A stretch of DNA of 64,000 nucleotides from assembly GCA_028282465.1 (NCBI GenBank), contig JANQHX010000052.1, positions 1-64,000 of the forward strand. The letters are read 5' to 3'. The notes under the pieces are model-generated. The model saw only the letters and a program-made list of their open reading frames with translations, ran no database searches and was not told where the DNA came from. The stretch is from Gynuella sp. GTDB lineage: Bacteria > Pseudomonadota > Gammaproteobacteria > Pseudomonadales > Natronospirillaceae. Position numbers and translations under genes: made by a program. Positions 54,644 to 63,926 of this stretch are shown here, piece after piece (the first letter of the stretch is position 1; every line of letters starts with the position of its first letter).

Positions 54644-57600
54644 TGCATGGGTTAACTGCGTGGTTTATTCGAAACCCAGTTGCTGCCAACTTGTTAATGG
54701 CATTCATTCTATTCATGGGCTTAATTACCCTAAATAACATGCGAATTGAAGGTTTTCCGAGAATAGAGCCAGACAGCATTACTATTAGTACAGTGTTATC
54801 AGGTGCCCCGCCAGAAAAGGTAGATGCACTTATCAGTCAGAAAATAGAAGACTCACTTGAAGGTTTAGAAGGCGTTAGAAGCCTATCGGCAATATCACAG
54901 GAAGGCCTTTCAACAGTGACAGTCCGCGGGGCGGGTGGACAAGATTTAGATAAATTATTAGATAAAGTTCGCCTTCGAATGGAAGGTGGTATTTCATTAC
55001 CAGCGAAAGCAGAAAGACCTCAAATTGAGGCAAGCAGTTATGACTTTCCAGCGTTATACATAAACATTTATGGCGACACAGATCGTGTAACACTTAATAC
55101 ATTAGCAAAAAGACTTAAAGACGCACTGTTAGCCGAGCCAGAATTGTCACGGTTAAATGTTTGGGGTTTGCATAAACAAGAGCTGCAAGTTGAAGTAGAC
55201 AGCCAAAAACTTAATCAGCTTAATTTAACAGTTTCCGATGTGGTCGATCGAATTCAAGCTCACTCCCTTGAATTTCAAGCGGGCTCTCTGAAAACCCAAG
55301 CCGGGCGCATCTTTATTAAAGCAGACAATCAAGCTCAATACGCACCTGAGTATCAGGCCATCCCAGTCATTCAACAATCTAATGGAAACACGGTTCGCTT
55401 ATCGGATATCGCCGACATTAAGGATGGATTCGAGGAAGGTGATTATCTGTTTAAGTTTAACGGCCAAAATACAGCTGGAATGGAAATTTTAGTAGGTCAA
55501 AAGGAAAATCTATTACAGGTTTCAAAAGTTGCTCGTCAGGTGGTCGAAGATTTTAATCGCCAATTACCCCAGGGAGTCTCAATTTCAGTTTGGGGAGATA
55601 GCTCAGACTATATTTCTGATCGTCTCGACCTATTAACTAAAAATGGCGTTCAAGGCCTATTGTTAGTCATATTAATTCTTGCGTTATTTCTCGATTTAAA
55701 ACTCGCATTCTGGGTATCAATGGGTATCCCTGTTTCGGTTATGGGTGCAATTGCGATGTCGGGGAGTTCTTGGGTCGATTACTCGCTAAATGACATTACA
55801 ACATTCGGTTTCATAATTGCCCTGGGTATTTTGGTGGATGATGCGGTAGTAGTGGGTGAAAGCGTTTATGAGCAACGTAAACTTAACCCAGATCGAGTTA
55901 TAGGCACCGAAAAAGGGGTTGCCAAAGTAGCCGTAGCCACCATTTTTGGCGTATTAACCACTGTCGCTGCATTTTTTCCAATGCTCATGCTCGACAACCC
56001 ATTGGGTAAAGTATTGGCGGGATTTTCCGGTGTTGTGATATTCGCATTATTATTTTCGCTCATTGAAAGTAAATTTATTTTGCCAGCACACCTCGCTGCT
56101 ATTGATATTCAAAAGCCATCTCGATTCATATTGTTAAAGTACTGGGCCTACGTACAAGATGTCGCACGCTATTCGTTAAGCTATTTTAGAGACAAAATAT
56201 ACGTCCCTATTTTATCGGTGACGGTACGTCATCGTTATGCTGCATTAGTTATATTCATAACCATTGCTATTTTTTCCTTAGGGCTCACTGCTAAAGGCAA
56301 AGTAAAAACTGTTTTCTTTCCAGAAGTGCCAGGGCAAATTATTAACATTCAATTAGAAATGGATCCTCGCGCACCTTTTGAATTAACCCAGTCTAATCTG
56401 GATAAAATCCGGTCTGTTGGGCAAGAAATTAATCAAGAACTCAAATCGGAATATAGCCTCAAATCGCTACCCATTCAAACCAGTTTTGAATTAATTCTGG
56501 GAGCTGAATTAGCACAAGTATATGCAGAGCTAACCCCAATTGCAGAGCGAGAATCACTTGAAGTTCAGAAATTGGTTAACCTATGGCGAAGTCGAGTTGG
56601 CACGCTAGAAGGTGCTACTGAACTAAACTTTAGCGGTTCTGAAGAAATAGGTGGTGGCTTTGCGATTAAACTGTCCAGTGCCGACAGTGTAATACTTAAA
56701 GAAGCGAGTGAAAAACTTAAAACCTATTTATCTTCCATAAATGGCGTTCATAATCCCCGCGACTCTCTTGCTGAAGGATTGGTCGAACTCAAAGTTCAAC
56801 CCAAACCTGCCGCCAAGAGTTTGGGCTTTGACTTGCAAACTCTTGCTGTACAAATTGGTTATGCCTATGGCGGTGCCGAAGTACACAAAATACAGCGGGG
56901 TGATGAAGAACTATCGGTCGTTGTTAAGCGAAAAGAAGATCAGAGAAATACTATTGATGATTTACTCAGATCGAAAATACGTAATGGGTCTGGCCATTGG
57001 GTTAGCTTAGCTTCAGTTGCTTCTATTGAAAAAACACTTAAACCAAAACTGCTAGCCAGAGAAAATGGTATATTGGTAAATCAGGTGATGGCAACTATCG
57101 ACCGTAACACTATTGCGCCAGAGGAAGTAGCACAGGCGGTTATGCAGCGATTTGCAATAGATATCCAATCACAATACCCAGATTTAAAAATAGATTTAGC
57201 AGGTGAATTGGAAGAAATGGGAGAAATGCGCGGTGGCCTAAAAACCGCCTTATTGATGGCAACTATCCTTATTTATATTTTGATGGCGGTTCCACTTAAG
57301 TCCTACTGGTTGCCATTCGTTATTTTAGCCATTATTCCATTCGGATTTATCGGGGCAATTCTTGGTCATCTTTATCTAGGGCTAGCGGTTTCTGTCTTGT
57401 CACTTTTCGGCATGCTTGCGCTCGCTGGTGTAGTTGTAAACGACAGCCTTGTTATGCTTACCCGTTACAATGACTTGGTTAGCGAGGGAATACCTCACTC
57501 TAAAGCTATTCAGCAAGCCGCAACCAGTCGATTCCAAGCCATTTTTCTAACCACGGCTACTACAGTCATTGGTTTAATGCCGCTCCTTTCAGAGACATCC

Positions 57601-57795
57601 GAGCAAGCGCAATATCTTAAGCCAGCAGCAGCGTCTCTGGCATATGGAGAATTGTTTTCGACTCTTTTGATGTTGTTGCTGGTTCCTGTGCTGATTTCAA
57701 TATCTCATGATTTCAAACAACTAATGTCCAAACGCAAACAGTCTAATGCTAATAACTTTCAGGTTGCAGTCAGCAGTTCGGAGAATCATGGATGA
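54643..57795 (+). CDS. RND family efflux pump
   Basis: 1050 residues with the twelve-helix AcrB-type layout: N-terminal helix (WFIRNPVAANLLMAFILF), periplasmic porter loop, helices 2-6, second porter loop and helices 8-12. The proton-relay Asp pair is in GILVDDAVVVGES (helix 4), and Lys is replaced in helix 10, where GVVVNDSLVML is found. It groups with the hydrophobe/heavy-metal-less RND class rather than CusA by eye; substrate cannot be predicted. No TolC-type gene is in the operon. The end overlaps the ABC-domain gene by 4 bp. Confidence 0.93.
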   Translation: MHGLTAWFIRNPVAANLLMAFILFMGLITLNNMRIEGFPRIEPDSITISTVLSGAPPEKVDALISQKIEDSLEGLEGVRSLSAISQEGLSTVTVRGAGGQDLDKLLDKVRLRMEGGISLPAKAERPQIEASSYDFPALYINIYGDTDRVTLNTLAKRLKDALLAEPELSRLNVWGLHKQELQVEVDSQKLNQLNLTVSDVVDRIQAHSLEFQAGSLKTQAGRIFIKADNQAQYAPEYQAIPVIQQSNGNTVRLSDIADIKDGFEEGDYLFKFNGQNTAGMEILVGQKENLLQVSKVARQVVEDFNRQLPQGVSISVWGDSSDYISDRLDLLTKNGVQGLLLVILILALFLDLKLAFWVSMGIPVSVMGAIAMSGSSWVDYSLNDITTFGFIIALGILVDDAVVVGESVYEQRKLNPDRVIGTEKGVAKVAVATIFGVLTTVAAFFPMLMLDNPLGKVLAGFSGVVIFALLFSLIESKFILPAHLAAIDIQKPSRFILLKYWAYVQDVARYSLSYFRDKIYVPILSVTVRHRYAALVIFITIAIFSLGLTAKGKVKTVFFPEVPGQIINIQLEMDPRAPFELTQSNLDKIRSVGQEINQELKSEYSLKSLPIQTSFELILGAELAQVYAELTPIAERESLEVQKLVNLWRSRVGTLEGATELNFSGSEEIGGGFAIKLSSADSVILKEASEKLKTYLSSINGVHNPRDSLAEGLVELKVQPKPAAKSLGFDLQTLAVQIGYAYGGAEVHKIQRGDEELSVVVKRKEDQRNTIDDLLRSKIRNGSGHWVSLASVASIEKTLKPKLLARENGILVNQVMATIDRNTIAPEEVAQAVMQRFAIDIQSQYPDLKIDLAGELEEMGEMRGGLKTALLMATILIYILMAVPLKSYWLPFVILAIIPFGFIGAILGHLYLGLAVSVLSLFGMLALAGVVVNDSLVMLTRYNDLVSEGIPHSKAIQQAATSRFQAIFLTTATTVIGLMPLLSETSEQAQYLKPAAASLAYGELFSTLLMLLLVPVLISISHDFKQLMSKRKQSNANNFQVAVSSSENHG

Positions 57796-58667
57796 ATAAT
57801 TTTTCGCTAAGAACACTTTGCTTGAGATTTAAATGGAGAATCAGTGCAACCGTTGGAATGATAGGAATAGGTGCAGGATTGGAACTTCTGTTTCCATTGG
57901 CTATTGGCTTCGCAATTGATGGCTTAATTGATGGCAATAGCTTTGCCGTCTGGCCACTCGCGGCCCTTGGTTTAGGAGCCTTGGTGGTTGGAACCTTGCA
58001 ACGATTTTACGACACTCGAATATACGCAGGAATCTACCGAACCATTACTCCAGAGATGGTCGCTGCCGAACAATCAAAAGGCTCGGATTTATCTATTATC
58101 TCTGCTCGAGTAGACTTACTCACTGAGTTTGTCGAATTCCTAGAGTCGACTATGCCAGAAATTATTCAAGCCACTGTCAATCTAGTAGGTGTGCTTATTC
58201 TCATCGCATTCTTAGATCTAAATGTATTTATTGCATGTGTCGCGTTACTGTCTTTAATGCTATGTATTTTCTGGGTTACTGGTGGCAGAAACTATTTATT
58301 AAATGCCAGATACAATGATGAACTTGAAAAACAGGTTAATGTGCTTGGCTCAAGAAGCATGTTGCATATCAATCAACACTTAAAGCGGCTAATGGGAAGC
58401 GCCATTAAAATATCAGACCTTGAAACGATCAACTATTTTGTACTGTTTTTAGGTGTCATCGCTCTCTTAGTATTTACACCCTTGGTAGTGGTAGACAGCG
58501 GTGTATTAAAGTATGGAATGGTATTTTCTATTTTAATGTATGTACTTTCATATGTTGAAAGCTTGGTGGCTTGCCCTATATTTATTCAAAAGCTAATACG
58601 CCTTCATGAAATTGCGCAACGAATTTCTAGCAACAACTCAGAACAGACTAATGGAACCTCTGGTTAA
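57792..58667 (+). CDS. ABC transporter-type six-helix membrane domain without an ATPase domain
   Basis: 291 residues with two hydrophobic pairs at about 17-67, 128-173 and a third at about 221-270, the order of an ABC exporter membrane domain. There is no Walker A, signature motif or Walker B and no ATPase gene nearby. NCBI-type annotations use 'ABC transporter six-transmembrane domain-containing protein' for such proteins. It overlaps the RND gene by 4 bp, so it is co-translated with it. It is not a truncated exporter like the one at 285-1394: it has a natural end with a polar tail. Role unknown. Confidence 0.78.
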   Translation: MNNFSLRTLCLRFKWRISATVGMIGIGAGLELLFPLAIGFAIDGLIDGNSFAVWPLAALGLGALVVGTLQRFYDTRIYAGIYRTITPEMVAAEQSKGSDLSIISARVDLLTEFVEFLESTMPEIIQATVNLVGVLILIAFLDLNVFIACVALLSLMLCIFWVTGGRNYLLNARYNDELEKQVNVLGSRSMLHINQHLKRLMGSAIKISDLETINYFVLFLGVIALLVFTPLVVVDSGVLKYGMVFSILMYVLSYVESLVACPIFIQKLIRLHEIAQRISSNNSEQTNGTSG

Positions 58668-58687
58668 AACCAGAAAGGGAGAATATT

Positions 58688-59680
58688 ATGATTGGTAAAT
58701 TAGCTAAATACTTACTCGCCGTCTTATTGTGTTTCAATACAACACTAACAATGTCTTATGCTGAAAAACTGGGCTTCTCATTTGATGGAGACCAACTCAA
58801 TGGGCGTTACTTAAAGCCAAAGAAGAATGCTGACGCGAAAGGTGTATTACTATTTGTACACGGAGATGGAGCCATAACCTACGATGCTCATGGCTACTAT
58901 GAAATCCTATGGAATGTATTAAGAAAAAATGGCTATGCAATATTTAGTTGGGATAAGCCTGGTGTTGGAAAATCACAAGGTAACTGGTTGAATCAAAGTA
59001 TGGAGGATCGCCAACGAGAAGTACTTTCCGCAATTGATTTTATTCAACAAAAGTACGGCTTCACTCCTGAGAATACCGGCCTTATTGGATTCAGCCAAGC
59101 CGGGTGGGTCGTGCCAGCAGTAGCATCGAATCCTGAAAAAATTGGCTTTGCCATCGGGATAGGTTTTGCGACCAACTGGATTGATCAAGGGGAATACTTT
59201 TCAATACGAAAGTCAGCGCTATCTGGTGAATCTGAGGCACAGACTCAGGTTGCTGTTGAAGAATATCACAAAGGCATCAAATTTTTAGATGGTTCTCCTA
59301 CTTATGATGAATATCTAGAATATGAAGTGAATGAACCCATGGGGTTAGATAGATTTGGTTTTGTAATGAGAAACTATCGAGGAGATTCCACCGAGGATTA
59401 CTCCAAACTGCAGGTGCCGGTATTGCTTCTTTGGGGAAGTGATGATCAAAATGTTGATGCCCAACACGAATATAAGCAGCGAACAAGCCACTCTAACCCC
59501 CAAATAACAGCTGAAATTATACCAAATGCCAGTCATGCACTGCTCGACTCCAAACACTTCAAAGGGCAGCAGTTTGGTACCGGTAATTGGGTTAAACTTA
59601 TGTGGAAAGGAAAAAATGCATTTGCAGAAGGCTCTATTGATACCATATTAGACTGGCTAGAGGGTTATCATCAGGATTGA
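58688..59680 (+). CDS. Secreted alpha/beta hydrolase
   Basis: 330 residues, signal peptide about 1-25. The oxyanion-hole motif is LLFVHGDGA, the nucleophile Ser136 is in GFSQAGW, the acid is probably Asp in WGSDDQNVD (about 255-262) and the base is His in NASHALLD (about 279-286). The nucleophile elbow with GFSQAG is typical of dienelactone hydrolase/esterase relatives. It lies 20 bp after the ABC-domain gene with GGGAG upstream and is likely in the same operon. Confidence 0.85.
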   Translation: MIGKLAKYLLAVLLCFNTTLTMSYAEKLGFSFDGDQLNGRYLKPKKNADAKGVLLFVHGDGAITYDAHGYYEILWNVLRKNGYAIFSWDKPGVGKSQGNWLNQSMEDRQREVLSAIDFIQQKYGFTPENTGLIGFSQAGWVVPAVASNPEKIGFAIGIGFATNWIDQGEYFSIRKSALSGESEAQTQVAVEEYHKGIKFLDGSPTYDEYLEYEVNEPMGLDRFGFVMRNYRGDSTEDYSKLQVPVLLLWGSDDQNVDAQHEYKQRTSHSNPQITAEIIPNASHALLDSKHFKGQQFGTGNWVKLMWKGKNAFAEGSIDTILDWLEGYHQD

Positions 59681-59719
59681 TTGCTTTAACTGCATTAATG
59701 TTTATTAATAGGAAATTAT

Positions 59720-59749
59720 ATAAACGGCCAGTATAAAACGGCCGTTTAT
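59720..59749. terminator. Hairpin between the hydrolase and the SMP-30-like gene
   Basis: Perfect 10-bp stem ATAAACGGCC/GGCCGTTTAT with a ten-base loop, midway between converging stops. T runs are short but the stem is strong. Confidence 0.75.
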
Positions 59750-59767
59750 CACTATAGTTTTATCACC

Positions 59768-60679
59768 CTAAAGTTCAGATTCCCAAACCCCACTAGCAAA
59801 CTTAGTCAGCCACAATAGTTTTCCATTGATCTCCACTACACCAGATGCAGTCATATTGGAAAGATTAGGGTCCACTTTAATGTTTCGAATAATTTCACCG
59901 TTCAAATCTATTTTGGTAGCTACGATCTTCTCAACACTTAAATGTGCAAATGCTACCCAATATCCGTCTTCTTTATCACTGAGGTATATGTTGTCTGGGT
60001 AGCCTGAAAAGCCATAAGAAAACTCAGAAATCTCTAGGGTTTCTAAATCTAGCTTAGATACTTTTCTCACCTTGGTTTCTACCACCAGAAGACTTTTCTC
60101 ATCATTTATAAATTCGATACCATTTGCAAAAGACAGATCTTCAGCAATAATTTTTGCATCCTGTGTCTCTCCATCAATTTTTATAATTCGACCAGTTCTG
60201 GCATAAGTCGTCCATTCACTATTAAGGTTTGCAAGTGTATATTTAGTAGAGTCAGAGATATAAATATTGTCTTTTGAGTCAATGGCTATTGAGTTAGGGA
60301 AAGCGATTTTACTACCGTCGATATCACTTAACAGTACACTTATTTTCTTTCTTGGAGTGATTTTCAATACACCCTTATAAAGGTCTGCGACAATTAGGTT
60401 TCCTGCGGAATCCAATGCCACATCCATGGGTCGGCCACCAGTATTCACCCATTCCTTAGCTCTCCAACGGTTATCTTTATAAGTGACCTTGTAAATACCG
60501 CCATTCTGCGTGGTAGTGAGATATTTATTTTTGGAGATTTTTGTCCAAGCATCTGGGCCAATATCTTCAAGGTTATAGAATTTGGAGTCTTCAACTGATA
60601 ATGTGATTTCCGAATAGCTATCAGAAATCACAAATGATGCCAGCACCGACAAAACTAGAGCAGTAATAAGTTTGATCAT
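59768..60679 (-). CDS. Secreted SMP-30/gluconolactonase-like beta-propeller
   Basis: 303 residues with a signal peptide (about 1-19). The repeated pattern (GRPMDVALDSAGNLIVADLYKG, IAFPNSIAIDSKDNIYISDST, SFANGIEFINDEKSLLVVE and GYPDNIYLSDKEDGYW) is that of six-bladed propellers of the SMP-30/strictosidine synthase-like group, with metal-site Asn and Asp in the NSIAID and PDNI motifs. Enzyme reaction unknown (lactonase or esterase likely). It is single and divergent from the tautomerase. Confidence 0.84.
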   Translation of the reverse strand: MIKLITALVLSVLASFVISDSYSEITLSVEDSKFYNLEDIGPDAWTKISKNKYLTTTQNGGIYKVTYKDNRWRAKEWVNTGGRPMDVALDSAGNLIVADLYKGVLKITPRKKISVLLSDIDGSKIAFPNSIAIDSKDNIYISDSTKYTLANLNSEWTTYARTGRIIKIDGETQDAKIIAEDLSFANGIEFINDEKSLLVVETKVRKVSKLDLETLEISEFSYGFSGYPDNIYLSDKEDGYWVAFAHLSVEKIVATKIDLNGEIIRNIKVDPNLSNMTASGVVEINGKLLWLTKFASGVWESEL

Positions 60680-60862
60680 GTTCTTTCCTTTTTGTTTTTA
60701 TTTGAAAGTCCATTAAAACTTAATCAACAAATTTCCTGCTTTCAAAAATAAAATCGGTAGAGTTCATTTTATTCGATGTGGTTCAAACTTAGTTTTCAAA
60801 ATCATTAAGACTTGTAAATAGACTATCAGAACATATAGAAAAATCTTACATAACCAATTCTT

Positions 60863-60874
60863 TGAGCTAGCTCA
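60863..60874. promoter_or_regulatory. Perfect 12-bp palindrome TGAGCTAGCTCA
   Basis: It lies in the AT-rich gap between the SMP-30-like and the tautomerase genes (60680-60926), 53 bp before the tautomerase start. It may be an operator. No regulator gene is next to it. Confidence 0.4.
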
Positions 60875-60926
60875 TATGTTTATATAAAAATTAAAAATAA
60901 GCTATATTTATTTATAAGAGCTTGTC

Positions 60927-61304
60927 ATGCCTATTTCTCGAATCACTACAAATTTTAAGCTCAGCTCACCTGAGCAATTTATTAGCGACTACCAAGACAT
61001 TCTTATCGAACATCTTGGAATACTGCCTAATGATCGATTGGTTTTACTTGATCAAAAAGATAATGGATTTTATCAGCCAACAGATACTGCGGGCAACTAC
61101 ATTATCATCGAGATCAATTTGTTTCCCGGCAGATCAGTTGAGGCTAAACGACATCTTTACCAAAACCTAGTAGGCTTAGCAAAAAAATATGATGTATCTA
61201 AGATGAACCTTCGAATTTTTTTAAACGAGATCATTAAAGAAAACTGGGGCGTAAGAGGAGGTCAAATGGGATCTGAAATCGAGCTAGGCTATAACATCGA
61301 CTAA
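60927..61304 (+). CDS. Tautomerase family protein
   Basis: 125 residues starting MPISRITTNF, so that Pro2 becomes the N-terminal catalytic proline after methionine removal. The two beta-alpha-beta halves (about 1-60 and 75-120) and FPGRSVEAKRHLYQNL are typical of the tautomerase/MIF superfamily, 'Tautomerase_2' group. The substrate cannot be predicted. Single gene. Confidence 0.85.
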   Translation: MPISRITTNFKLSSPEQFISDYQDILIEHLGILPNDRLVLLDQKDNGFYQPTDTAGNYIIIEINLFPGRSVEAKRHLYQNLVGLAKKYDVSKMNLRIFLNEIIKENWGVRGGQMGSEIELGYNID

Positions 61305-61579
61305 GATGGCTTTAACCAGTCTTCCACCGCCTAAATTTTAATAGGATTATGAAATAGCATCTTTGTAACTCTAACAGTAGCTCACTAAACATTCATTCTT
61401 ATGGATTCAATGTTCACGAAAAGGCGCACGGGATAATCATGACCATACAAACTAAACCAAAACTTGGAATTTGATAAACCTTTAATATTTACGAGGGAAG
61501 TAAACATTTCATCGCTTCCTTTTACTTCTTCAATCTAGGTACACTGTCCCCGGCGGAGAACTATTAAAGGAATAACATA

Positions 61580-62434
61580 ATGGCATTTGAACCAGTTTCC
61601 ACACTCAAGTCGGGCTTAGACAAGGGCAATGCCTATTGGATGGCTAGACTAGCCAAGGCATCTTACTTTTCGATATCTGAATCCGATAACAGCCCTGATG
61701 AAGACGGCATACTTACTCATCTAAAAGCTGACGATCCTGATTTCAGATCAGTATTTGGGGTCAATAAAAACAGTGCTCAAGCAATACTGGTAGAGCATAA
61801 AAACTATCTGGCAATTGCATTCCGTGGTACGGATGAAACGGCAGACTGGCTAGATAATCTGGACGCGTTTCCAACAAAAATTCTATTCGGAGAAATCCAT
61901 CGCGGATTTTGGAAGTCGTTCATTGATGTTTGGTATGAGCTAAAACTGCAAATGGCCAACATTCAATATGAACGTCATGAAGCCGGAGAAAAGCCAGCCC
62001 CTTTGTTTTTTGCTGGGCATAGTTTAGGCGGCGCAATGGCAACCGTTGCGGCGGCGCACTATATCCATGAAGATTTACCCTTCACCAGCGTATACACCTT
62101 TGGCCAACCAAGGGCGTTGGAACGTCACACTGCCCGAATATTCAATACCGAGTGCGCAAGTCGATATTTCAGATTTCATAACAATAACGATATTGTCACT
62201 CGAGTACCTGCTCGCCTTATGGGTTACAGCCATGTTGGTAGTTACCTGTACATCTCTCAGGAAAAAAAGATTTATCAGGAGCCCAGCTATTGGTTTCGCT
62301 TTATTGATTATTTTGATGGCGCCTTTGACTCAGTGAAACAACACATTCAGAACAAAAAGCCTCTAAGTATTATCCAAGATCACAATATTCAACATTACTT
62401 AGAAGCTATCGAGAAATGGGATTTTGAATACTAG
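61580..62434 (+). CDS. Class 3 lipase
   Basis: 284 residues, no signal peptide. The nucleophile elbow is AGHSLGGAMA with Ser148; the conserved IAFRGTDETADWLDNLD (about 79-95) forms the oxyanion-hole region; Asp in NNNDIVTRVP is the acid, and a C-terminal His (HDHNIQHYLE area or HVGSYL) the base. Similar to Lipase_3 (PF01764) proteins of bacteria. AAAGGA precedes ATG 61580. A strong hairpin follows. Confidence 0.88.
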   Translation: MAFEPVSTLKSGLDKGNAYWMARLAKASYFSISESDNSPDEDGILTHLKADDPDFRSVFGVNKNSAQAILVEHKNYLAIAFRGTDETADWLDNLDAFPTKILFGEIHRGFWKSFIDVWYELKLQMANIQYERHEAGEKPAPLFFAGHSLGGAMATVAAAHYIHEDLPFTSVYTFGQPRALERHTARIFNTECASRYFRFHNNNDIVTRVPARLMGYSHVGSYLYISQEKKIYQEPSYWFRFIDYFDGAFDSVKQHIQNKKPLSIIQDHNIQHYLEAIEKWDFEY

Positions 62435-62446
62435 GGAACCTCTTCC

Positions 62447-62471
62447 AGGTTGGGGACTCCTACCCCAACCT
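62447..62471. terminator. Terminator hairpin after the lipase gene
   Basis: Perfect 9-bp stem AGGTTGGGG/CCCCAACCT, seven-base loop, 13 bp after the stop codon. The T run after it is poor. Confidence 0.65.
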
Positions 62472-62539
62472 ACTTCAATCAATGATTTTTACCTCCGTCT
62501 CACATAGAATTCATCGCTCGTTTTTTGGCACTTTGAGAT

Positions 62540-63517
62540 ATGAACACACTAAACTTTCCATGGATCGCAAGCTTTTGGGCAAGAATTGGCGCTTTTACGC
62601 TTGATTGGGCCATATTGGCATCAACTGGCTTTTTTCTTTCCCTGCTATTAGAACCCATGTTTGTAAGCTTGGGACCATGGGGCAGACTGGTTGGGTTTGT
62701 AATGGCTCTTACCTATTTTGGATGCCTAAACAGTAGTATTGCTAAGGGGCAAACCTTAGGAAAAAAGGCCCTGGATATCCGCGTAGTTGACCAGAACAAT
62801 CAATGTATTAAACCATCGGTTTCCTTTTTTAGATCGAGCTTTATTGCCATCCCTTTTGCATTAAACGGCGCTCAGTTTTCCAGCTCAATACTCAACTCGC
62901 CTTTATTGTATTTAATCTCAATGGTTATTTTTGGATTTTTTCTTTCTTTGGCTTATTTGTTGGTATTTAACAAAGCAACCAGGCAATCTCTGCATGACTT
63001 AGCCACAGGTACTTATGTGGTGAATGCTCATGATAATCCCCAAGAAATAAGTGCTATTTGGAAACCTCACTACTACATTGTTTTTGCCATATTTTTAGTC
63101 TCTGCACTATCACCTATATTTCTAGCTAGTAGCAGCAATCAGATAAAAATTGAACAACTCATTAGTGCCAAAAACTCCTTGGTTATTCTCCCAGATGTTA
63201 GTTATGCCACGGTGGCGTCAGGTGTTCACAATGCCAGTGATAGCGATGGTAACGACACCAGCTTCAATTACGTTGATGCAAAAGCGTATTTAACATCCGA
63301 TTCGGCTATAAATGACGACAGAGCCAAGAGTATCTATTCCATCCTAAATGCTAACTTTAATTCAGCAGCCAGTGCCGACTATGTGTTTATCACTTTATTA
63401 AATGGTTTCGATATTGGTGTTTGGTCAAAATGGAAAAAACTGACGTTCCAGTTTAAAGATGGTGAACTTATTTTGGATGAAGATGAAGAGCCAGCACCTG
63501 AGGCAGATTTGGAATAA
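62540..63517 (+). CDS. RDD family membrane protein
   Basis: 325 residues with an RDD domain (about 10-165): WARIGAFTLDWAILAS carries the R...D pattern, GQTLGKKALDIRVVD and SLHDLATGTYVV the others. Three to four membrane helices lie in this part and one more at about 180-200. The C-terminal ~125 residues are periplasmic or cytoplasmic, polar, ending in an acidic tail. Function of the family is unsure (ion or solute exchange proposed). Single gene. Confidence 0.85.
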   Translation: MNTLNFPWIASFWARIGAFTLDWAILASTGFFLSLLLEPMFVSLGPWGRLVGFVMALTYFGCLNSSIAKGQTLGKKALDIRVVDQNNQCIKPSVSFFRSSFIAIPFALNGAQFSSSILNSPLLYLISMVIFGFFLSLAYLLVFNKATRQSLHDLATGTYVVNAHDNPQEISAIWKPHYYIVFAIFLVSALSPIFLASSSNQIKIEQLISAKNSLVILPDVSYATVASGVHNASDSDGNDTSFNYVDAKAYLTSDSAINDDRAKSIYSILNANFNSAASADYVFITLLNGFDIGVWSKWKKLTFQFKDGELILDEDEEPAPEADLE

Positions 63518-63749
63518 AGGGGCCTCTGACTATGCTGTCAGCCGACTAAATCCAACTCTCTCTGGTGAAATTTCACACTAACAGCACACTATGAAGTCAA
63601 GACAACGCTGCGCTCCACCAAGCCATTACGGACTAACTAAGAGGCTTCTTTTATCGAAGCCTTAACTCACCCTATGTCTTAATGAATTAAGTGATCCAAT
63701 AGTCAGCTGAAGCGTATATAGATTTTCATACTTAAACGGGTCATCCATC

Positions 63750-63926
63750 ATGTTCTCACTTTTCAAGTCAGATCCAACTAAAAAACTTAAATCTAGACGA
63801 GATGCTATTTTAGAAAAAGCTATGAATGCTCAGCGTAATGGCGACATTCGTACTTATTCCGAATTAACAGTAGAGGCAGATGAGCTTTATCATAAAATTC
63901 AGGAGTTAGAAAACAAGCCCAGTTAG
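63750..63926 (+). CDS. Small DUF6435/Lacal_2735-like protein
   Basis: 58 residues, too short for a simple length cut-off but with the typical family pattern: MFSLFKSDPTKKL, then AMNAQRNGDIRTYSELTVEAD and a Lys/Glu-rich end. Predicted to be one or two helices, cytoplasmic. No function known. The start is ATG 63750 with no strong Shine-Dalgarno. It is followed by the window edge region without another complete gene. Confidence 0.78.
   Translation: MFSLFKSDPTKKLKSRRDAILEKAMNAQRNGDIRTYSELTVEADELYHKIQELENKPS

Noticed and set aside
56741-57010. 89-codon forward frame inside the RND pump gene
   Set aside because: Frame-shifted shadow of the pump, whose own frame is continuous and conserved.
61497-61528. 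GAAGTAAA/TTTACTTC inverted repeat before the lipase gene
   Set aside because: The 16-base loop, weak AT stem and missing T run give no clear terminator or operator; the gap 61305-61579 otherwise shows nothing.
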